Shown: positions 7,992-15,719, numbered from the stretch's first letter. The stretch: DNA of 24,875 nt from Zunongwangia endophytica (GCF_030409505.1 NZ_JAUFPZ010000001.1:1-24875), one strand, 5' to 3'. The notes: generated by a model not told the origin, from the sequence alone. Numbers and translations are program-made.

Positions 7992-8126
7992 GGGTAACGG
8001 ATTAGGTTATGATTTCGTTGCGGAAAAGTACGCCAGTGCTTTTCAGTTACGGCTGTAATTTAGCAAATATTCGTGGAATTTTCGGTAGAAAAATTCCGCC
8101 GCAATGAATTATAACCATTGTTGCCT
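7992..8126 (-). repeat. attC-like repeat 7 (short class)
   Basis: A 135-bp palindrome with cores GGGTAAC (7992-7998) and GTTGCCT (8120-8126). Arms GGTTATGATTTCGTTGCGG near 8004 and CCGCAATGAATTATAACC near 8099 pair. The interior has GGAATTTTC/GAAAAATTCC. Confidence 0.85.
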
Positions 8127-8700
8127 TTCTGTTGCGACACGTTCTGCTTTTTATTTTAGTGATATTTCTATAGAGTTTTGTTCAGATTTATCCAATATCA
8201 GCTTTTTTAAAATTTATTTTTTTAAGTTTTCTAGAGTGGGAGCGTGGTGTTTTTTACTTTCAATTTTTTGTTTAAAATTTTCAATTTGATTTTTTTGGGT
8301 TTTAAAGTTTGTGAGAGATTTTTCCGAAATATTGCTCATTTTCTTAAGTCGGATTTTGATTTTAAGTTTTTATTTCTGCGGTTTGATATTGCGCTAAGAT
8401 TGATTTTAATCTTTAATCCGTTTTTTTTGAACTTTTATTCACTAAAAATAGTTTTCAAATTTAGCGAATTTCGACTTTAATTGTTTTTCGGTCAGTTCAG
8501 TTTTTGCGCTCTTTCTACGGAACATTTTCCACTTCCTTGCTTATTTTCTTTAGTTCGCATTTTTAATTTGAATTCGATTTTAGAGTGCCATTTTTAGCTT
8601 TCGTTTTTTATTTCAAAAAAATAGTGGCTAATTTTATCGAATTTCGAGTAATATTTTTTGTGTTCTGTTCTGCTTTCGGGTGAGATTGGGTCAGGAGCAA
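8127..8700. other. Non-coding cassette B (interrupted by IS copy 3)
   Basis: About 574 bp, very T-rich on the plus strand, with no credible gene. Plus-strand frames at 8104-8289 and 8244-8480 are phenylalanine-rich composition artefacts running against the direction of all other cassette genes. It shares the start GACACGTTNTG with cassette C and short segments (cgaatttcga, ttcggtca, caggagcaatt) with cassettes C and the remnant at 7845. Its last bases lie beyond the IS at 10000-10006. Complementary ends GTTGCCTT (8120-8127) and AAGGCAAC (10006-10013) confirm that the two parts belong together. Confidence 0.6.
8698..8700. repeat. Target-site duplication CAA, left copy
   Basis: CAA immediately before the IS copy 3 left end, matching CAA at 10000-10002 after its right end. 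A 3-bp duplication is usual for this IS3 subgroup. Confidence 0.75.
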
Positions 8701-8738
8701 TGTCTAGTCCTAAAATATGGCTACAGGTTAAAATTGAT

Positions 8739-9592
8739 TTAAGCTGTTAATTTATAAACCATATTTGGTGTTTGATAGTCTAAAGATAAATGTAATCTTA
8801 TTTCATTATACAAATTAATTGCATTTTCTGTAGCCCTCTTAGCGTGTTGTAGACTATCAAAGGTCTGGTCGAGATAGAACTGTCTTTTAATATGCCATTT
8901 ACACGTTCTGCCATCGCGTTTTCGTAGCAATGGTTCTCTTCGGTCATACTGATTCCTATATTATTTCTTTTAAGGATCTGTGTGTATACATTGCTGCAAT
9001 ACTGGATACCTCTGTCAGAATGGTGTATAAGTGCGTCAATATCTTTAGCTTGATATAAGGCTTTGTTCAAAGCTCTTACACAGCCTTTTAGTTCTAGGCT
9101 ATTGCTGATGTCATAGCCGACAATTTTGCGACTATGCATATCTGTAATGAGTGCTAGGTAACAAAAGCCTTTTATAGTTCTGATATAAGTGATATCGCTC
9201 ACCCAGATTTGGTTTGATCTAGTTGTTTCTACATCTTTAATGATATTCTTATACTTGTAGAACCTGTGTAATGAGTTCGTTGTTCTAGAGCTGTATTTTT
9301 TTCTAAGTGTCAGCATATTGTGTTTTCTAAGAATGTTGAATAAGGTATCCCTGCCTATTTTTAAATCGGCATTTGTAAACTCTTTGCTCAGTGATCTGGC
9401 AAGTTTTCTAACCCCTTCTCTGGGAAGTGATCTGCGCTTTTTCTTGACTATATCAATAACTTTTTTCTCTATTTTCAAACGTTTGTCCTCTCTACTTTTG
9501 TATTTGTAGTATGCATCCCGTTTAAGGCCAAAACAAGCTGTTATAGCTGAAAGAGTAGCAGATCCTTTAGCGTTCTCTTTTGCTTTGATCAA
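8739..9592 (-). pseudogene. IS3-family transposase OrfB, frameshifted
   Basis: The frame follows the copy 2 OrfB through the DDE core (IWVSDITYIRT, HHSDRGIQYCS, CYENAMAERVNGILKD), then shifts at about 8881 where one C is missing (AACTGTCT instead of AACTCGTCT). Translation then ends in an unrelated tail at 8798. The proper C-terminal end (FYLDQTFDSLQHAKRATENA...) resumes in another frame down to 8739. The break lies just after the last catalytic glutamate, removing about 45 residues of the natural C-terminus. Confidence 0.88.
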
Positions 9593-9960
9593 GGCTTGAT
9601 ACTTAGTTTTTTTTTAAGTTCAAGCACTGATTTATAGCCCAGCTGTTCTGCTGCCACTTCAAGATAAGAATCTTCTATAAGGGCGTCTATATCCTTTTTC
9701 AAAAGAAGTTTCTTCAGCTGTTCAATTTCTTTTTGAAGCTGTTTGATGCGTGTAATCTCATCTTTTGTTTTCACAGTCACTCTGGTGTTCATAAGGTCTT
9801 TACGGTTATATTTCCTGATCCACTCGTTTATGGTTGTTGGAGCAATACCGTAAGCTTTACCTAGTTGATACTTGTTTAATTTTCCTGCCGTAAGTTCGTC
9901 TAAAATTTTTAGTTTGAACGATTCGGAATACCGTCTGATTACTCTGTCATTTTTATACAT
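9589..9960 (-). CDS. IS3-family transposase OrfA (helix-turn-helix)
   Basis: 123 residues, identical in protein sequence to the OrfA at 7434-7805, with the same A9 slippery run (9607-9615) before its end. Its OrfB partner is broken, but a full OrfA can act as a regulator of related copies in IS3 elements. Confidence 0.93.
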   Translation of the reverse strand: MYKNDRVIRRYSESFKLKILDELTAGKLNKYQLGKAYGIAPTTINEWIRKYNRKDLMNTRVTVKTKDEITRIKQLQKEIEQLKKLLLKKDIDALIEDSYLEVAAEQLGYKSVLELKKKLSIKP

Positions 9961-9999
9961 AATGTTTGAAATTATGTAGCCTTTATTCAGGACGAGTCA

Positions 10000-10002
10000 C
10001 AA
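10000..10002. repeat. Target-site duplication CAA, right copy
   Basis: Partner of CAA at 8698-8700, flanking IS copy 3. Confidence 0.75.
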
Positions 10003-10006
10003 TTGA

Positions 10007-10200
10007 AGGCAACGAGTTTGTATATGAAAAGTAGCGTAAAAACAAGCACAATTTTTCGGTTTAACACAAGCCAAAACTTTTATGTTTTGATTTTATCTTT
10101 ATTTTTCAAAAGCCAAATCAAAAGATTTGGCGACTTACCAAATATACCGAAAATTTTGGGTTAGGGCAGAAGAAGCTATTTTTTATATACGTTGTTGCCA
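10007..10200 (-). repeat. attC-like repeat 8 (long class)
   Basis: A 194-bp palindrome with cores AGGCAAC (10007-10013) and GTTGCCA (10194-10200). It is closely similar to repeats 3 and 13 over its full length. Perfect interior stem GCCAAATC/GATTTGGC at 10112-10131. Confidence 0.86.
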
Positions 10201-10212
10201 GTAGGCTTTTAT

Positions 10213-10542
10213 TTATACTAGACCTTCTATTTCTTCCTTAAGTTTAATCAGATGACGATTTATTATAGCCCAAACTATTGAATTATCAATGCTATCATAA
10301 GCGTGAACTAATCTATTTCTAAATCCAATAATTTGTCTATCGTTTTCAATTTCTAAATTTGGATTTATTTTTCTAAGTTGATTTAAAGCTTCTCCAATTA
10401 TAGCTAATTGTCTTTCTACTGCACTTTGAGTTTTTAAATCTTCTTAGTAAATATTAAAATCTGAAATATCAACAGTAAATTTTTCTATTAAGTCGATGGC
10501 TATTAAAATATCAGATAGATATTTCTTGCTTTTGTCCGTCAT
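10213..10542 (-). pseudogene. HEPN-domain toxin of an MNT/HEPN pair, premature stop
   Basis: A 109-codon frame starting at the ATG at 10542 and ending with TAA at 10213-10215, but with an in-frame TAA at 10444-10446 (codon 33, ...DFNIY then stop, then EDLKTQSAVERQLAIIGEALNQL). The rest of the protein is well kept, including the HEPN RNase motif RNRLVH (Rx4-6H) followed by AYDSID. HEPN toxins of this type are RNases neutralised by the partner nucleotidyltransferase. The stop removes the active site unless it is read through or is a sequencing error. The start overlaps the end of the MNT gene by 32 bp. I place it here because it is too fragmented to be found as one open frame. Confidence 0.8.
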
Positions 10543-10846
10543 AGATTAAAATTTTTGTTGAATCAATACTTTGTTTTAGAATAGGATTTTTAATGGAGGT
10601 GCTGGTCAATAAATCAACTTTTCTTTGAAAAAACTGTTCGAATTTATCCCAAACGTTCATTAGATTTTCTCCACGTTCAATAGGATCATCATTATCGATT
10701 TCTATTAATAAGTCAATATCACTAAATTCTTCATTAAAGTCATTTGTAATTGAAGAGCCAAATGCATATAAATTCTTCACATTATGAGTTTTGCATAATG
10801 ATAAAAAATCAGTCATTTTATATTTTATAGATTCTTTCAAATTCAT
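10511..10846 (-). CDS. MNT-type nucleotidyltransferase antitoxin
   Basis: A 111-residue minimal nucleotidyltransferase (MNT, COG1669-like) with the motif GSSITNDFNEEFSDIDLLIE, where GS and DxD are the nucleotide- and metal-binding residues. In MntA/HepT systems this enzyme adds adenylates to the HEPN toxin and blocks it. It is first in the pair, with a 32-bp overlap to the HEPN gene, which is the usual order. The cassette is bounded by complementary ends GTTGCCAGTA (10194-10203) and TACTGGCAAC (10893-10902). Confidence 0.85.
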   Translation of the reverse strand: MNLKESIKYKMTDFLSLCKTHNVKNLYAFGSSITNDFNEEFSDIDLLIEIDNDDPIERGENLMNVWDKFEQFFQRKVDLLTSTSIKNPILKQSIDSTKILIYDGQKQEISI

Positions 10847-10895
10847 ATTGCTAATATAAGCTATTTTTCCGAATTCTTATTTTTGTTTAGCTTAC

Positions 10896-11027
10896 TGGCA
10901 ACGGTTTGGATTATGATTATGTTGCGTGAAAATCCGCTAGGATTTTCATTTTAAAACTAAATTTAGCAAAAAAGCTTGAATTTTCTACCGAAAATTCATT
11001 AGCAATTAATTATAACCATTGTTGCCA
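10896..11027 (-). repeat. attC-like repeat 9 (short class)
   Basis: A 132-bp palindrome with cores TGGCAAC (10896-10902) and GTTGCCA (11021-11027). Arms GATTATGATTATGTTGC near 10909 and GCAATTAATTATAACC near 11002 pair. Unusually it has two interior stems, GAAAATCC/GGATTTTC near 10928 and GAATTTTC/GAAAATTC near 10979. Confidence 0.85.
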
Positions 11028-11507
11028 GCTTTGCCGACACGTTTTGGTTAGTTGAGTCTGATATTTTTTCCGTTTCTACATTTTAAAAATAATTAATCTA
11101 TCTATCGAATTTCAACTATAAATTTTTATAAAATAGGGCAGAAGTCAACTTTAGAAATATTGATTTTATTATTTATATTTTCTCGGTTCTGTTTTTTTGC
11201 TTTTTGTATTTTTTTCAGAGAGTGATTGATTCAGCGCTGCATTTTTAGAATTGAGTAAGTTTTTCTTTTGTTCTGAATTTATTATTTTGATTTCAAATCT
11301 TTCTTCTTTTTATTTCGGTCAGAATATTTTCTTTAAAAAACAATCTAAGAATATGTATTTTCGATTATTTTATATTCGTCAACTTTTGGATTTCAGTACT
11401 GACTAAAATTTAAATAAATCAAACTCAATTTTATAGATTTTGAATGCTATTAACCTTCAATTCTTTTAAATTGTCATCGGTTTGAGTAAGTTTTTCGGAG
11501 GCATTGC
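11028..11507. other. Non-coding cassette C
   Basis: About 480 bp with no open frame of meaningful length. T-rich on the plus strand, containing ttgagtaagtttttc twice (near 11254 and 11481), a motif shared with cassette A, and the start GCCGACACGTTTTG shared with cassette B. Ends GTTGCCAGC (11021-11029) and GCTGGCAAC (11506-11514) are perfectly complementary, with a further TGCC/GGCA match beyond a short mismatch. Confidence 0.6.
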
Positions 11508-11636
11508 TGGCAACGGCTTCGAGTATGGACTGTTGCGGGATGTTTTGCAAGTTTGTTCATGCTTAAATAAATATAGCTAAAAACATCGAATATCGATTAG
11601 ATATTTAGCCGCAATTGTCTATACGCATTGTTGTGC
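11508..11636 (-). repeat. attC-like repeat 10 (short class)
   Basis: A 129-bp palindrome with cores TGGCAAC (11508-11514) and GTTGTGC (11630-11636). The arms GAGTATGGACTGTTGCGG and CCGCAATTGTCTATAC pair. Interior ATCGAATATCGAT at 11586-11598. Confidence 0.84.
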
Positions 11637-11643
11637 TTAGTTT

Positions 11644-12093
11644 TTATTGTTCTAATTGTATTTGTTTGTTATAGTTTTTAGCTTTTCGATCTTTTAATAT
11701 TCCTATAGTCAGTCCAATTGACATCCCCAATGGTAATCCTAAAGCAATAAAAACGGGATTTTTTGTTACGACATAACATATAACACCAATAGGTAGTCCA
11801 AATACTCCTATTCCTATAGATAACCAATTATTCTCGTGATAATTTATTGTAGTTATTCCTAATCTTTTATTTAACATTTTTAAAATTTCAGAGCAACTAT
11901 TTTCAATAAATTTCACTAATTTTCTATCATTTCCTTCAAAATCATTTATTTTTTCAATTTTATGATTGATTTGATTTAAAATATCATCAGGGATTTCTTT
12001 TTTTTCTATTTCTTTTTTCAATGATTCTAGTTTGTCGTATGCTTTTCGAAGTTTCTTATTAATATTTGGACGGCGGTCTATTTTTTTTACCAT
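11644..12093 (-). CDS. Hypothetical membrane protein (cassette gene)
   Basis: 149 residues, no family recognised. The N-terminal two thirds is a lysine- and glutamate-rich helical region (KLRKAYDKLESLKKEIEKKE, IKNDFEGNDRKLVKFIE-like), probably cytoplasmic and coiled-coil prone. Two hydrophobic helices follow (LSIGIGVFGLPIGVICYVVT and PVFIALGLPLGMSIGLTIGI), then a short basic tail. The stop lies 7 bp from repeat 10. Cassette ends GTTGTGC (11630-11636) and GCACAAC (12165-12171) match and extend weakly into an A/T stretch. Confidence 0.65.
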   Translation of the reverse strand: MVKKIDRRPNINKKLRKAYDKLESLKKEIEKKEIPDDILNQINHKIEKINDFEGNDRKLVKFIENSCSEILKMLNKRLGITTINYHENNWLSIGIGVFGLPIGVICYVVTKNPVFIALGLPLGMSIGLTIGILKDRKAKNYNKQIQLEQ

Positions 12094-12164
12094 TATATTC
12101 TATTTTCTGTGCGATACATTAATTTTAATTTAATTAGCTTTTCGGGTGATTATTTAAAAATTAT

Positions 12165-12293
12165 GCACAACGTCTCGTATAAAAACTGTGCGAGCTGGTG
12201 CGCGTGATTGTCCGAAAGACAATCTGCTGAGCAAGCGAGCAGGGAGTTTCGATTTGAGAACAAATTAAGCATTGTTTTTATATGTTGTTACCC
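12165..12293 (-). repeat. attC-like repeat 11 (short class, divergent)
   Basis: A 129-bp palindrome with cores GCACAAC (12165-12171) and GTTACCC (12287-12293). Its arms differ from the common type (GTATAAAAACTGTGC near 12178 against GCATTGTTTTTATAT near 12269). Perfect interior stem GATTGTC/GACAATC at 12206-12224, plus CTGAGCAAGCGAGCAG. Confidence 0.78.
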
Positions 12294-12297
12294 ACCG

Positions 12298-12963
12298 TTA
12301 TTCTGTTATATTCATCCTTCTATTAACTTCCCTTTTAAGGCTATCATTTTTAATGGCAATATCATAACCATACTCATCAAGCCAATTCCTTTTCGTTAGT
12401 TGATATTCCTTCATAACGTCTGGCAAAGCTCCCAAATAAACTAGCGTTAAATATTTCAATTTTGGCAAGCTCATTAAACCTTCAGTGTCAGTTATAGCAG
12501 ATTCGATTATGGAGTTGTCAAATCCCTCTATAATAGATTGTGCGTAGTAAATATTGGTTAATGACTTTGCTAATTCGAAATCAACATTATCGATTATATT
12601 GGAGTTGAGATAGGTTTGATATGCTGTGGAACGGAGCATAGGCGTTTGTAAACCTTCCCAGTTTCTTAAGTCACTACCGTCTAATTGCATCCAATTTGAA
12701 TCGTTTTGTCCTTCTAAGCTATCAATTTCTGTAAGCAAATTCGAATGATATTCATAAATATATTCAATTCTATTGTGATTATACTGTATTTCGGAAGCAA
12801 TATATCTAATAGAAACCTCTAGGGTTTTAGAATCTTTTTGCGTTTCTCTATATTCTGTAAGCCAGAAAGCAAAAAAGACACTTAGAAAAATCAAGAAGCC
12901 TTGAATCAAATGATCACTAATTCTCTGGCTTATCTTCAATTTAATCTTATTATTTTTTGCCAT
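12298..12963 (-). CDS. Hypothetical single-pass membrane protein (DUF6090-like)
   Basis: 221 residues. A basic N-terminus precedes one transmembrane helix (LIQGFLIFLSVFFAFWLTEYRE, about residues 19-40). The remaining 180 residues form a soluble, largely helical domain. The FFAFWLTEYRE-type helix end followed by a helical domain is typical of a widespread Bacteroidota family of unknown function; the DUF assignment is from memory and tentative. The stop lies 5 bp from repeat 11. The 5' flank of its cassette is lost to the IS that starts 46 bp upstream of the ATG. Confidence 0.65.
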   Translation of the reverse strand: MAKNNKIKLKISQRISDHLIQGFLIFLSVFFAFWLTEYRETQKDSKTLEVSIRYIASEIQYNHNRIEYIYEYHSNLLTEIDSLEGQNDSNWMQLDGSDLRNWEGLQTPMLRSTAYQTYLNSNIIDNVDFELAKSLTNIYYAQSIIEGFDNSIIESAITDTEGLMSLPKLKYLTLVYLGALPDVMKEYQLTKRNWLDEYGYDIAIKNDSLKREVNRRMNITE

Positions 12964-13047
12964 AAATTAATTTTCTCTTGTCTGTCTTAAACATTCTATG
13001 TATTATACTGAAATAGGTTGACCATTTTTAGTTCAATTTTCGACATT

Positions 13048-13914
13048 TTAAATGGTCAATACTTCTAAATTTTGTTTGTTTCTTTTGTAGGAATGATAGT
13101 CTACATTTTTATTCAAATGAACAAAGTTAGGGGTGTTCAATTTGAGACTAAAATGTGGTCGCTTGTTATTATAAATTTCCACGGCTCGTTTGACTATCTT
13201 CTTTGCTAATTTAGTATTTTTTATGGTACGTTTTAAATCGTATTCATATTTGAGTGTTCTGTTGATGCGTTCAGCTATCGCATTTTCATAAGGATCATAC
13301 TTTTCGGTCATACTCATAAGTATTCCGTTTTGCTCAGCGAATCCGGTATATAGCGGATTACAATACTGAATTCCTCGATCGGAATGATGGATGAGTTTCT
13401 GATTTTTGTATTTTCTATTTTTAAGCGCCATTTTAAGTGCATCTATACAAAGAGAGGTTTTCATATGGCTTGCCAGTTTATACCCCATAATTTGCTTTGA
13501 ATAGGCGTCTGTGACCAGAGCCAGGTAACTATGGCCACTCTGTGTTTTGATATAGGTGATATCGCTTACCCAAAGTTGTTCAGGTCTACTAGGTACTTTA
13601 TTCTTTATCAGGTTTTTGTATTTAAAGAGTCGATGTTTTGAATCGGTTGTGATATGGAATCGCTTTGTTTTAGGTACTAAAAGATTGTTGATACGCATTA
13701 CTCGATAGAATTTATCCCTTCCTATTTTAATACCAAGTTGATTCATATCACCCTTTAATTCTTTATAGAGTTTAATCCCACCGGTACGCATTCCATACTT
13801 ACTTCGGTAGTCTTTTATAAGCCTAATGATCAGCTGTTGCTGAACTCGTCTGGTCTTTTGAGATCTTAATCGTTTATAAAAAGCTTGTTTAGAAATCCCA
13901 AAACATTGGATCAA
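13048..13914 (-). CDS. IS3-family transposase OrfB (DDE integrase domain)
   Basis: 288 residues. HTH_21-like N-terminus, then an integrase core with the triad in context: LWVSDITYIKT, IHHSDRGIQYCN and YENAIAERINRTLKYEY. It starts at a TTG overlapping the OrfA stop. Full length and possibly active. Confidence 0.93.
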   Translation of the reverse strand: MIQCFGISKQAFYKRLRSQKTRRVQQQLIIRLIKDYRSKYGMRTGGIKLYKELKGDMNQLGIKIGRDKFYRVMRINNLLVPKTKRFHITTDSKHRLFKYKNLIKNKVPSRPEQLWVSDITYIKTQSGHSYLALVTDAYSKQIMGYKLASHMKTSLCIDALKMALKNRKYKNQKLIHHSDRGIQYCNPLYTGFAEQNGILMSMTEKYDPYENAIAERINRTLKYEYDLKRTIKNTKLAKKIVKRAVEIYNNKRPHFSLKLNTPNFVHLNKNVDYHSYKRNKQNLEVLTI

Positions 13915-14300
13915 CCATTTTCTTTTGAACGGTTTAGTTTCTTTTTTTCGATCTCTTCTGCTAATGTTTTGGGCAATGACTTTTTTGCCATATCAACTCC
14001 TGTAATAAGCTCCATGTCAGCAATAATGTCTTGCTGGAAGTCTTTTACAAACTCTAGTTCCTCTATTTTTTCTTTTAGTTTCTTGATTTCATCTTTTTTG
14101 CTCATCCCTTGCTTCTTTTGTTCTAAAGTACTGTATTTTTTTAACCAGTAATAGATGGAAGCTCTGGAAACTTGATATTTAAGAGCAGCATGATTGATGG
14201 AAATCTGCGCATTCTGTATCTGATCAATGATGACCAGTTTAAGATCGTAGCCCACTTTTTTGTAGGAATTTTTTCGACAGTGTTGATTCTGTTCTTTCAT
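13911..14300 (-). CDS. IS3-family transposase OrfA (helix-turn-helix)
   Basis: 129 residues: helix-turn-helix (ISINHAALKYQVSRASIYYWLKKY), then a coiled coil (KKDEIKKLKEKIEELEFVKD). Near its end is a textbook A-AAA-AAG slippery heptamer (complement of CTTTTTT at 13941-13947). A -1 shift there reads KKETKPFKRKWLIQCFG straight into OrfB. Confidence 0.93.
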   Translation of the reverse strand: MKEQNQHCRKNSYKKVGYDLKLVIIDQIQNAQISINHAALKYQVSRASIYYWLKKYSTLEQKKQGMSKKDEIKKLKEKIEELEFVKDFQQDIIADMELITGVDMAKKSLPKTLAEEIEKKKLNRSKENG

Positions 14301-14368
14301 TAGGTATAGTACTAAAAGGTTTAATTTTTAGTCAACCTATTTCAGGAAAATACGTGTTTTCAGCTTGT

Positions 14369-14500
14369 TGCCAACGGTTTTGTATATGGTTTGTTGCATG
14401 TTTTAAGCACTTAATTTAGCAAATAAAAACCGAATAGAAAATCCGCGAGGATTTTCGTAAGTAGGCTAGAACTAGCAATAAATTATATACGGTGTTAGCG
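14369..14500 (-). repeat. attC-like repeat 12 (short class)
   Basis: A 132-bp palindrome with cores TGCCAAC (14369-14375) and GTTAGCG (14494-14500). Arms GTATATGGTTTGTTGC and AGCAATAAATTATATAC pair. Perfect interior stem GAAAATCC/GGATTTTC at 14437-14456. It lies 25 bp from the IS end. Confidence 0.86.
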
Positions 14501-14508
14501 GTAGTTTT

Positions 14509-15132
14509 TTAAAACCAATGTGTTGTTGTGTTAGGTAATTCGATATTATTTTTTTCTTCAATCTTTTCAATTTCATTAATTATTTTTTGGTAGTCATCAT
14601 AGTTTTTCATTCGGGAAAAGTTCGATATTAACATATCCTTATTCAATGTGTTAATATAAGGTGTGATGATTCTTATTTTTTGTTCAAAAGATTGGATATA
14701 AGTGTGTTTTATATAAGAAAGTGAAATGAAAAACAATGTAGATAAGAAAAATACTCCATAGAAAACTTTTCTCAAAGTCAAGTTCTTTCTATTTTTCGCT
14801 TCATTTTTTTCTCCTTGTTGCTTTTTCTTTTTTCCTTTTATTTCCTCTTTTTTTATTTTTCTAGGAATTACTGTTGCGATAAATGCACCTAATGCAAAAC
14901 TTAAAACTATTCCATTGAACAATAGTATTATTATGAAATCATAGTCAGGTTTTCCAAAAGCCATCTCTTCAAAAACTCTATTATATAAACTTTGAGAAAT
15001 TGATTTATAGAAAATGACAATCGAATTTCCAACAAATTCCAAAATCGGCTGAAGAAAATATATAAACAATATCGTCCCAATAATTCCTGCTAAAAGCGAG
15101 TTTCTATTTATTTTCTCAAAAAAGTTTTTCAT
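14509..15132 (-). CDS. Hypothetical multi-helix membrane protein (cassette gene)
   Basis: 207 residues, no family recognised. Likely membrane helices: LLAGIIGTILFIYFLQPILEF (about 13-33), FIIILLFNGIVLSFALGAFI (about 66-85) and FYGVFFLSTLFFISLSYIKH (about 124-143). A very basic loop (RKIKKEEIKGKKKKQQGEKN) lies between the second and third. The C-terminal 65 residues are polar. Cassette ends GTTAGCGGTA (14494-14503) and TACCGCTAAC (15167-15176) are perfectly complementary. Confidence 0.65.
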   Translation of the reverse strand: MKNFFEKINRNSLLAGIIGTILFIYFLQPILEFVGNSIVIFYKSISQSLYNRVFEEMAFGKPDYDFIIILLFNGIVLSFALGAFIATVIPRKIKKEEIKGKKKKQQGEKNEAKNRKNLTLRKVFYGVFFLSTLFFISLSYIKHTYIQSFEQKIRIITPYINTLNKDMLISNFSRMKNYDDYQKIINEIEKIEEKNNIELPNTTTHWF

Positions 15133-15169
15133 ATTAAAAAAGTTTCAATGCGTTTTGCTGAGTAATTAC

Positions 15170-15364
15170 CGCTAACGAGTTTGTATATGGAAAGTAGCGT
15201 AAAAACAAGCGCAATTTTTTCGGATTAGACCAAGCCAAAACTTTTGCATTTTGATTTTATCTTTACTTTTCAAAAATTAAATCAAAAGATTTGGCAACTT
15301 ACCAAATATACCAAAATTTACGGTTTAGAAAAGACGCAGCTATTTTTTATATACGTTGTTGCCA
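15170..15364 (-). repeat. attC-like repeat 13 (long class)
   Basis: A 195-bp palindrome with cores CGCTAAC (15170-15176) and GTTGCCA (15358-15364). Nearly the same as repeat 3 throughout, but the left arm of the interior stem has decayed (ATTAAATC against GATTTGGC). Confidence 0.86.
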
Positions 15365-15395
15365 TTAGTACTTTTTTCGGCACCAAACTTCGACT

Positions 15396-15719
15396 TTAAT
15401 CCACAAAAGTTTCTTTTATAATATTTTTACAACTTTGAATTTCAGATTTCGACAATTTATCAAAACTTTTCAATATTCTCGATTTGTCAATTGTCCTTAT
15501 TTGATCGATTGCAATCATCCCTTTCTTTCCATTATGCTTAACTTTAATTCTGGTCGGATAGTTTTTTAGGTTTGTTGTCATTGGGGCAACTACGATTGTT
15601 CTTAAATACTTATTAATCTCATTCGGTGAAATAATCACAGAAGGTCTTGTTTTTTTAATTTCACTTCCGATTGTAGGGTCCAGATTTACCAATACAATTG
15701 AATATTGCTTTAACTCCAT
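15396..15719 (-). CDS. mazF: MazF/PemK-family endoribonuclease toxin
   Basis: 107 residues, the usual size for the family. The hallmark N-terminus YSIVLVNLDPTIGSEIKKTRPSVIIS (with the conserved G-x-E-x-x-K-x-RP), the VVAPMTT strand and the KKGMIAIDQIRTIDKSRI segment mark it as a MazF-type sequence-specific RNase. The start overlaps the end of the antitoxin gene by 10 bp, so translation is coupled. No frame damage is seen. Confidence 0.93.
   Translation of the reverse strand: MELKQYSIVLVNLDPTIGSEIKKTRPSVIISPNEINKYLRTIVVAPMTTNLKNYPTRIKVKHNGKKGMIAIDQIRTIDKSRILKSFDKLSKSEIQSCKNIIKETFVD

Larger units (their letters stand above)
8701..9999 (-). mobile_element. IS3-family element, copy 3 (complete, OrfB frameshifted)
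   Basis: 1299 bp with the same inverted repeats as copy 2 and a CAA target duplication, so it represents a simple insertion. It is a mosaic relative to copy 2: about 30 differences in the first ~520 bp (8701 to about 9215), but only two in the remaining ~780 bp. Confidence 0.93.
13009..14344 (-). mobile_element. IS3-family element, second type (complete)
   Basis: 1336 bp bounded by TGAAATAGGTTGAC at 13009 and its complement GTCAACCTATTTCA ending at 14344, a perfect 14-bp inverted repeat. It encodes OrfA and OrfB in overlapping frames and is clearly different in sequence from the other IS. The flanks (TAC on the left, GGA on the right) show no duplication. The cassette ends on the two sides do not match (GTTACCC at 12287 against GCCAAC at 14370), so the site looks rearranged. 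Confidence 0.9.

Noticed and set aside
8104..8480. Plus-strand frames of 61 and 78 codons
   Set aside because: Phenylalanine-rich composition from T-rich DNA, no start signal, opposite to all cassette genes, one begins inside the repeat.
13885..14151. 88-codon plus-strand frame
   Set aside because: Antisense shadow of the transposase OrfA.
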